A stretch of 64,000 nt of DNA from Hydnum rufescens UP504. Lineage: Eukaryota > Basidiomycota > Agaricomycetes > Cantharellales > Hydnaceae. The stretch spans positions 17,419 to 81,418 of the forward strand of contig MU128979.1 in the NCBI GenBank assembly GCA_014904985.1, written 5' to 3'. Positions 56,490-64,000 of the stretch are shown here, in pieces. Under the pieces are notes generated by a model. It ran no database searches, was not told where the DNA came from, and saw only the letters and a list, made by a program, of their open reading frames with translations. How positions within the stretch are numbered: the stretch's first letter is position 1; each line of letters starts with the position of its first letter. A program made the translations under genes and the position numbers.

Positions 56490-58990
56490 GAGGGAACAAT
56501 AGATTGCCTGCAGTGGATCCTGCAGGCATCATTCTTCATGCTCTTTAAAAAGATTGCCAGGGAGGTCAAGACCTGTGTCTTGGGAGGACCCAATGAGGGC
56601 AGCCCCAAGGGTGCCTAACTGGAAAGGCTTTTCTTGGTTGCCCTTGGGGCATTACTCCACCAGATTTGTGTGCTTGTAGTTTCAGGGCACGTAATCCCTA
56701 TGGGGACCATTGTATGTACTTGATTTGCTGACCTTGGTCTTGAGGGCCAGCAGAGTGTTTCCTAAGAGCTCTTTCCAAGCTTCAGGGAGCATCCATCACA
56801 TCACTGAATGCTTGAATCTGGAGCAATCAGCTGTGGGTGGGAGAGCAAGTTTCTGCATGAAAAAGATGCCATAGGGAGTGTGTGAGTCATGCTTAACAGG
56901 CTTGGCAGATCAGCCCTGTTGATCAGCCCAATAATAATTGTAGTTAACAGAAAAATTGGGGTTGAGGGTGGCTTCAGCATGTCCCCACCAATGGGCATGC
57001 TGCAGATCCACCATGTGGGGGAATATGAAAGAGGAAAGAGCATCATAGGCCATTCCCTCTCTGGGCCTGCTGCTCAGACCATTTAATACCCACCATATGG
57101 CTGCTGTCAGCACCAAAGCCTCTTCTTGGCCAGCATAAGACCTGCTTGAGCCATGCTGAAGCTCTATAAGCTCATTAAGGCCTTCTAGTCCAAGACATTT
57201 TAATCCCCTGCCAAAGAAGGAAGGTAAGAGGGGGAATAGGCACTCTGGAGATGGTACAGACACACCAATAAGAAGCTGTTGGAATCACCATTACAGAATC
57301 ATACAGCAACACAGCATCTATCCCTTGAAAGGCCCCCTGAGATGTGCCCAGAGGGAGCCTTACCTCAAAACACACAATTCCATGAGGGGTCTTTAGCAGC
57401 ATCTTTGCATACATTTACCATGTTGTTAAACCATGCATTGTGGGTAGGAGGGGGTGTGTTCAGGATGTCACAATTACCAGCATCAACACTACAATGTTTG
57501 ATGCTCATATTATAGGTCAACCCCTTTTCAGTGGTGTAGGCCTGAACATAGATGATCAACAAAGGGTTTAGGTGCTTTGGCTAATCAGCACTGAAAATGC
57601 AATAGAAGGGGTCAGTGCCAAGGGGATAGACAACACAGGCATAGGCTAAGGGGCTCACCACTGTCAAACAAAACCCAGACACCTGGGTGAGGCACATGTT
57701 TAGGTCTCTGAAGAAACCAGTGCCTAGTGTTGATTCTCCTTTGAAGTGTCTCCTGGTCCCACTCTGGGAATAGCATTTGGGCCATGGTCCTATGCACACA
57801 AGTCCTCCATAGGATGATGCTCCTCTGGTCTGAGATCTGAAAGCCTATGTCAACATACCAACTTGGAGGGGTTGTGCAAAGATACTCTTGAGAGATGGAA
57901 GAGGCTGCTGCACAGAGAGTGGCAAAGTAGACATCACCCCATGGTTTGGATGGGTTGTTCTCAGGGGAATGGCCTAAGAGTATTTTTACACCATGAATAT
58001 CAGTGACAAAAAACATATATTTAAGCCAGCTGTATTTCTTCTTATTCTCATGGATCAGATTCTTTGAGATATTCAACATTTTGGGACCAAATCTCCTGAT
58101 GTGAGCATAAGGAAGTGGGTGATTGGCTTTGGAAAATCCAGCATTTCACCCCCTCCGTGTCTCAACCTGGTAGCTGATGGGCCACATGGACAATGTCAGG
58201 AGGAACCTTAAGAACCATAGGTCACAATATGTGGTCAAATAGATAGTGCATTTCTGTCTGAGTGAGCTCCATTTCTTTGCAGGCCACTGAGCATAACTCA
58301 GGAAAGAATGCATAAATTTTGCTGTGGATAGGAAAGGAACCAAAGCAAGTGTTTGGGATTTTATGAAGCTCTAGGACCCTCATTGTATTTCTCTAAAGCC
58401 ACAGGTGGCATAGAAGGTGGAGATGCATTAGTGAAATGATGAAGATTCAGTAGCAAAGACCCCTCCTGCCTGCTTACCAGAGCATATGGGGTGACAGAAA
58501 TGTGAACATTGTGCTTGATCACATCTTTGAGGGACATGGCTGGGTGGATTTCAATGTCACCAGTGATATGATCCAGTGATGCTGTGATGCCAATAGGCAA
58601 ATTGACATCCCTCCTAGCATCAGGTGGATGGCAGTTCTCAAATGCATTGATGATCCCTTGTGTCCCCCTAAAGGGATAGACCCCTGTAGTGGAAAATTGG
58701 GCCTGTTGTACATTAGGGGGAACAGCCAGTCCACAGTGGTCATTGTCACTGCCATCACCACTTCCATGGATGTGACCATTCCCATCATTTGCATGATTAT
58801 TTCTGCCAATGCCTTGTCCATCATGGCCACTGTCATTTTCCCTTTTGCTGAAGTGGGAATTTTGTGATAGAAGGGAGTGTTCTTTAATGAACTCATGAAT
58901 CAAGTAGACTTCTAGTGGCAAGATGCCATTGCTTGGGTCACTAGCAGGGTGGGTATTGTATGAGAGGGGCATGGGAAGAGCCTTGTTCAT
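56490..58990 (-). pseudogene. Large degraded gene of unknown function
   Basis: Minus-strand blocks in order: 58990-58361 (MNKALPMPLSYNTHPASDPS, Asn/Gly/His-rich middle, FSTTGVYPFRGTQGIINAFE, ANLPIG-like ITASLDHITGDIEIHP), 58079-57612 (MFFVTDIHGVKILLGHSPEN, LCAAASSISQEYLCTTPPSW, RTCVHRTMAQMLFPEWD), 57660-57365 in two frames (PLGTDPFYCIFSADQPKH, IIYVQAYTTEKGLTYNMSIK), 57415-57260, and 57263-56801 (LGLEGLNELIELQHGSSRSY, LVLTAAIWWVLNGLSSRPRE, NYYWADQQG). It would encode about 750 residues with introns or frameshifts between blocks. I have an impression of similar basidiomycete hypothetical proteins but cannot name the family. Upstream it has the CAGCTGTCA/TCCCTTGTG motif shared with 50.8 kb. Confidence 0.5.
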
Positions 58991-59631
58991 TGTTGAACTT
59001 CAGTTTGATGCTTTCTTTGTTCATTTTACTGAATTCAGCTGTCAATCCCTTGTGCTTTAGATCATGTCCAATATAGAAAACATATTAGTGATCCCAGAAA
59101 TGTTTTATTCATCCTTGATTCAAGGAGGTGGGGAGGGGGCATAATTCACAGTTTCAGACTTCCACTTGTCCACATCCCTCTTCACAGAGGCTGGCATGGC
59201 AACCTTCATGCCTGAGTTCATAGCTATATAGAAGCCTAGGGTGAGAAGTAAGATGGGAGGTGAAGTGAAGTGGCAGCTAGTCTCTCACATATTCTGTCCC
59301 AACCTTTGCATGACTCCTAATTAATAGTGAAATGTTAGTGTATCCTGAAACCACAGCAGCATGAAGAGACAGGGAGGGTGCTGTCACCCTGTTGGGCTTT
59401 GAGGCTGTCAATGGCACACTGGCAGGTTCTCACAACTCACACCTTGGCTCAGGCCCCTTCTTTCTGCCAGCCACCCAGCATGAGTGCAATGACATGCACC
59501 CCTCATACTATGCCAGACCCAAGTGTCAACAAGGCCCTGACCTCCAAAAAAAAAAAAAAACAAGATCTCACTCACCATGGGTGACTCCTCATCCTCACTA
59601 CCATTGGCATGTCTTCCAATGAACCACATTC

Positions 59632-59989
59632 TCACTCCTTCCCTGGCTCAGCCTTATGCTTTGCAGCTGCCATGGCTTCTTGACCATGCACCAGCTCCAC
59701 CTCCCATTTGCACTGCAGCACAAGTTGCACCACAACCTTGTCAACTTGAGCCCCCAACTTCTTGAGCTCCAATTCCATCTCCTCAATGAGGGGAGACACC
59801 TTTGGCATCTGTTTTTGGAATGTCACCTGCCACTGTACCACAAGTCAGTGCCCAAACTACCCATAAGTTCCTTGTACTCACCTCCCAAAGCTCTATTGAG
59901 GCCTTTGCCTCAATGATCCCCTCATCCATAGAGGGGATATCCAGTAATGTACTCATCTTGTGTGAGACCAGAATCACCTCATCTGCCAT
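59632..59989 (-). CDS. MADE-type gene, copy B (may be longer)
   Basis: ATG at 59989, MADEVILVSHKMSTLLDIPS, exon 1 ending IELWE at 59882. The intron 59881-59833 starts GTGAGTAC and ends ACAG. Exon 2 (WQVTFQKQMPKVSPLIEEME, KLGAQVDKVVVQLVLQCK, HGQEAMAAAKHKAEPG) runs to a stop at 59632 and is probably coiled coil. Beyond the stop, a GTGAGTGAG donor with a T-rich intron-like run (59545-59575) and Cys/His-containing sequence (59410-59520) align in position with the Cys-rich end of copy A, so the original gene was longer. Antisense to the LTR at 60150. Confidence 0.5.
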
Positions 59990-60124
59990 GGTGATGATTG
60001 TGGTATGAAGTCAGAAGGATCCACAACTGACCAGCCCTTTATAGAACCCATCACAGCAACCTCCAGAAACCACCAAAACCACCAGACCCCCCTTGAGCCT
60101 ACCCAACTCACAATGCACTTCAAG

Positions 60125-60596
60125 GGCTTTGTGCTTAAAGGGGGGGTACTGTCACAAGCCATCCTTGCAACCTCAACCACATAAGCAAGTTTGCTGTGGC
60201 TAACTCATGATCACATGACAACTCCTCGTCATTGCCCTTTAATTGTGCCTCATATCATCCATCACCCCATTATCATTTATTTCACCACACCATTTATCAC
60301 ACCATCCTTTAAATAATTTCCCTTTAACCTTTTAGTATATAAGTAGCTATATTTTGTACTCTTGCTCCCTTAGAAGATCAAGAATATATGTCTATTGATT
60401 GACTCTCTTCTCACCAATTCCTCTCTTGTCTCAAGTCTCCTGAGAATTCAGTCCAGTCCACTTCTCTTCTCCATGTTCTCATCTTCTGCAACATTATGTA
60501 ATCCTCATGCTTCACACATCTCCTCATCAATCATCTTAGGGGCTTTACTTGGCCTGATTACATATCACCTCCCCATCCTAGGAATGACCCTTAACA
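60125..60596 (+). repeat. Polypurine tract and LTR (TGTCACAAG family)
   Basis: CTTAAAGGGGGGGTAC precedes TGTCACAAGCCATCC at 60150; the LTR ends CCCTTAACA at 60596 (447 bp). It has TATATAAGTAG near 60337 and TTAGAAGATCAAGAATATA near 60371. It is the 3' LTR of an element whose 5' part I cannot delimit. Confidence 0.75.
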
Positions 60597-60784
60597 CATC
60601 CTCCCTCTCCCCTCACACCCTTTCTCCCAGACTCAGAGTGATGCAAGTATGCCTGGTTCCCCCACTTGAGGCTAGTGCTGGGAGGAGCAGGAATTCTACT
60701 CTTCTCAATCCTCTTCTTCCACCCATCAACTCTGCCTTGTCTAATGACAACCACTGCATATGTTTGCAGTTGAACAACATGCTA

Positions 60785-60920
60785 TTACACTTGTAGTGGT
60801 AAGAGGGAAAGAATTATTATTATTGGGGATGCAATGTACAGGTTTTTATATGCTAGCCTGGAACTCCAGAGTAGCACATGGTGTGGATTTTTATTTTTAG
60901 ATGGGTTCCAGAACCTGCCT
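60785..60920. repeat. Dispersed inverted repeat, right member
   Basis: Reverse complement of 54330-54465, including GAATTATTATTATTGGGG and GGATTTTTATTTTTAG. Confidence 0.6.
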
Positions 60921-61286
60921 ACTATGCCAAGTCACATGATACACATTGCCAAATAAAGAAGGTCATGTGACCTTCCCAAACTGGAAAACATGCCTCCACT
61001 CTAGAGGACTCCAAATCTGGAAACCATTTTTCAGTATCTGGTCTGGCCATGGAGAAAAATGCAAAATAGTAGGAAAAAATGTGCAGTTCTCAGCTCATCC
61101 AGCCCTGTCATCCAGACTCAGTGCCCTGGGTATTGCATCACCCCCAGGTGGCTTCATCACTCACTACCTCATTAACCCTATTTGTAAATGTGGCCCTTGT
61201 GTAGCAGGTTCTGAATTCCAATTTGATTATTATCTTTGCCTGTGCAGAAGCCAATAGAATCCATGGTTTCAAGATCTACTTGATCC

Positions 61287-61681
61287 TGTTAAAGGTTGTT
61301 TGTGGCTTGGGGAGGTGATTATGTAATCAGGGCAGGGATGAACAGGAGTCCCTTAATATGATTGATGAGGAGGCTCACAAAGTGAGGATTATGTAATGTC
61401 ATGGAAGATGAGAATGTGGAGGAAGGAAGCAGAGGAACTGAATTCTCAGGGAGACTTGAGACAAGAGGAGGATTGGTGAGAAGAGACAATCACAGAGACA
61501 TATATTCTCAATCTTCTAAGGAGGTAGAGTATGACCAGTAGCTACTTATATACTAAGGTCAAGGGAGGATTGGTAAGGGGATTATTAAGGAAGGTGGAGG
61601 TGGATGTGTGGTGGTTATGTGGCAAAGCCATGAGGTCATGTTATGTGCTTATGTATGAGGTTATGAGTATGACTTGTAACA
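61287..61681 (-). mobile_element. Solo LTR (TGTTACAAG family), target duplication GATCC
   Basis: 395 bp. On the minus strand it begins TGTTACAAGTCATACTC and ends CAACCTTTAACA. Exact 5 bp duplication GATCC at 61282-61286 and 61682-61686. Contains the family TATA-like box and the TTAGAAGATTGAGAATATA segment (reverse strand, near 61505). Confidence 0.92.
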
Positions 61682-61689
61682 GATCCTCA

Positions 61690-62340
61690 GCATCCATGCA
61701 TACCTACTGTTTCTCTTTGAATAGGATTCCATTGACTTTGGTAATAGATCTGTGCTGGCCACTGTGCCCTTGGATGTGCATGCACTTCTTCAGCTATGAC
61801 CTCACAATATTTATCCCCTCTCTTTCCTCTTTCTTGGGTGATTTCAGGTTTGATTGCCTTGCATACCACTTGCACTTGATGCTGTCCATCCAAGATCTAG
61901 AACTTTTTGTCATGTGGTGCATCAAGTAGCTCTTAGGGGTCTCTGGAAATTGGTTCATTGTCACAGCTCATGGTTAGCTGGGTTGATGTTACCCCCCCAG
62001 GTTTTGAATGCATGCTCAACCACTGGTCAGAGACTGATTGTTGGGCCAGATGATAGATGAGGTTGGCCAGATGGACTATGCATGTGGGACCTTTGGTGGT
62101 GACTTGCACCTTCAAGTGCCTTTAGCTCTCAGTATCTGAGTTTGACATGCAGTCTGTCATCTGATTTTCTGTTGATATTTGAGTGGCACAGGGCTGAAGG
62201 AACAGATGAGACAGTCTAGTGTGTGGTCTGATATTGGTCAGGGGAACTTCCATTGGGTCATGTGCCTGTGCTAGCATGGCACTAACTCTTTTGGTACACC
62301 TGTCTTGCCTGGTTATAATTCTGAACTTAGAACCATACCA
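61690..62340. other. Unclassified, possibly retroelement-derived
   Basis: The minus strand has coding-like stretches with many stops (for example HMTKSSRSWMDSIKCKWYAR and EVIAEEVHAHPRAQWPAQIY near 61700-61900) that I cannot assign. No terminal structures seen. Confidence 0.25.
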
Positions 62341-62353
62341 TGATCTCTGGGGC

Positions 62354-62794
62354 TATCACAAGTCATACTTGCAACCTTGATCACATACACAAGATAGCCA
62401 TGACTATCCCATGATCACATGACAGCTACTCCTCATTGACCCCATATTTACATATCACACCACTCCACATTTCACACCACCTTCTTAATAAATTCCCTTT
62501 AACCTTTTAGTATATAAGTAACTACATCTTGTACTCTTGCTCCTTAGAAGATTGAGAATATATTGTCCCCAAGTGATCTCACCTCTCATGAAGTCTCTCC
62601 TTGTTTCATGACTTCATCCTAAAGTTCCCTCATGTTGAGTCTCTTAGAAATCAGTCTGCTCACTCCTATTCCTTCATCCCCATTCTTACATAATCCTTGT
62701 TCTGCAAACTCTCAGTCAATCATCTTAAGGACTTCTCATTCATACTCAAACTGATTACTTAGTTTCCCCCTCATACTACAAATGACCCTTAACA
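62354..62794 (+). mobile_element. Solo LTR (TGTTACAAG family), imperfect target duplication
   Basis: 441 bp from TATCACAAGTCATAC (TG mutated to TA) to CCCTTAACA. Flanks GGGGC (62349-62353) and TGGGC (62795-62799) differ by one base. Internal sequence follows the LTR at 60150 throughout. Confidence 0.85.
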
Positions 62795-62799
62795 TGGGC

Positions 62800-64000
62800 T
62801 CTTCATGAGGGAATTCTCTCCTCCCCTCAGTCTTGCCCTCTCTATAATGGCACTAATTGTTTTCTTCAACTCATTCTCAAACAAAGCAACATCAAGACTG
62901 TACAACCCTATATTTGGTTCTGTTGCTCTCTACTGGTCTAAGAGCCTGGCATTGTCACATTTGATAGTCACAGTCATGTGGCATTCATTCTCTTTCACTT
63001 TGATCAAGGCCTGCTATTTTATATACAATCATGCTCATACAGGAGGCTATCCCACATTCCCACAATGTTTGTTGTAGAACCAGATGAACAGAATTGTTGA
63101 TGCAACTGTCACTCTGCTTTCTCCTTCATCCCAGGATCCTAACCACTTCTTGTACTTGATGGGACCAGCCAACTCTGGTTGTTGTCTTGGGCCAGTTTCC
63201 TCAAGAGTGTGTGGTTGTTTCAGACTGTGCATGCCATTGGAGAGGCCATACCTGGCTGCACACACTTCAGCTCCTCCTTGCCTCCTTTTGTGTTGCAATG
63301 AAATCCTATGTGGTTGTCATGGAACAGACAGGTCCAGCCATGGTGTTTCCTGGATGGCCATACTGATTGTTTCCAATGTCTATGTATTAGCTGGTGTCAC
63401 ATGACACCATCACCACCCATCTTTGGAATAGCAGTAGCAGGTGCATTGGCTTCTGTGTAGGAGGGATAATATTGCCAATGGCCTGGAACTCAAAAAGTGC
63501 TTGTTTCATGATCTGTGCATGGATTTCCAACACACCAGCATCCATAGTGTGTGGCCTGTTTCAGGCTGTTGATGATAGCAAGGACCTTGTCTAAGCACTG
63601 GTGATGCTCCATGACCCTCCTCTTTGCAATACCTTGACCCCTCTGGATGCTGAAAGAGATGTTGGGCAATTTTGTGTCCATCTCTCTGTTAGGACTGTCT
63701 GTGTCAAAGCCAAATGTTTGGCACCTTATGACAGTGATTGATTGACTGGTGGTAACTTGGAAGACACCAAGTCTACATCTGCAGGGGCCCTGGATACTGC
63801 ATGGCCTGATTCCACTATGGCTGTCCTGGTGTAATTTTATCCAGGTTTCTAAGTCGTCTTTTCCCAATGTATCAGTATACTCCACTTACCTGGGAAGAAT
63901 CCTTGCAATTGAACAGGGTCTCTGCTTTTGTGGACACACTGTTTGTCAGAGGAGGATATCTGGCTCTGACACTGGCAATTCTGTGCAATCTGCCCCTTTT
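62800..64000. other. Degraded coding-like sequence, minus strand, unassigned
   Basis: The frame 63885-63490 (minus; EYTDTLGKDDLETWIKLHQD, LGVFQVTTSQSITVIRCQTF, VLAIINSLKQATHYGCW) has protein-like composition. It is followed by further broken frames to 63047 (YKKWLGSWDEGESRVTVAS). No family recognised and no terminal repeats seen; the window ends inside it. Confidence 0.28.

Noticed and set aside
1..64000. tRNA or rRNA genes
   Set aside because: No cloverleaf with A and B box pattern or rRNA-like segment was recognised by eye; the hairpins seen belong to repeats. A dedicated tRNA scan was not possible here.

Overview
This 64 kb window is transposon-dense eukaryotic DNA, almost certainly from a basidiomycete fungus, most likely an agaricomycete. 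The signs are 50-65 bp GT-AG introns, TET/JBP-like oxygenase genes beside KDZ transposases (a pairing known from mushroom-forming fungi), Ty3/gypsy elements with a chromodomain and a PIF/Harbinger remnant. I see no RNA gene and no clearly intact single-copy host gene. The species is not identifiable by eye.

From 951 to 27407 two same-direction copies of one composite element lie in tandem. Copy 1 (951-11035) carries a TET/JBP-like gene, a KDZ transposase, a 1.6 kb palindromic minisatellite, a coiled-coil protein (CC) and three small unknown genes (here ORF-A, ORF-B, ORF-C). Copy 2 (12655-27407) has the same order plus about 4.7 kb between minisatellite and CC gene that holds reverse-strand gene pieces, one of them a recognisable NOT1 (CCR4-NOT scaffold) fragment. 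Copy 1 has kept many CpG sites; in copy 2 they are mostly TG or CA, and many stop codons are CGA-to-TGA changes. The copies are separated by a 1.6 kb repeat (family E).

From 27408 to 28356 lies the start of a PIF/Harbinger element with a serine-rich transposase, cut off by a 12.3 kb Ty3/gypsy chromovirus-type element (28357-40640, coding on the minus strand) with LTRs of 609 and 598 bp. Its gag, protease, reverse transcriptase, RNase H, integrase and chromodomain are followed by an extra coding region of about 2.4 kb. A 647 bp solo LTR with a perfect 5 bp target duplication sits in its reverse transcriptase gene.

From 40641 to 64000 the sequence is CpG-poor repeat debris: a gypsy integrase scrap, a 3.1 kb near-perfect inverted repeat centred at 43535, three copies of a hairpin-bearing repeat, several solo LTRs, two further E repeats, two related reverse-strand genes next to polypurine tract/LTR junctions, and a degraded unknown gene at 56.5-59.0 kb. 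The most interesting item is at 49.7-53.6 kb: strongly diverged, broken relatives of ORF-A, ORF-C and CC occur together again, so these unknown genes behave as a co-travelling cargo module and not as chance ORFs.
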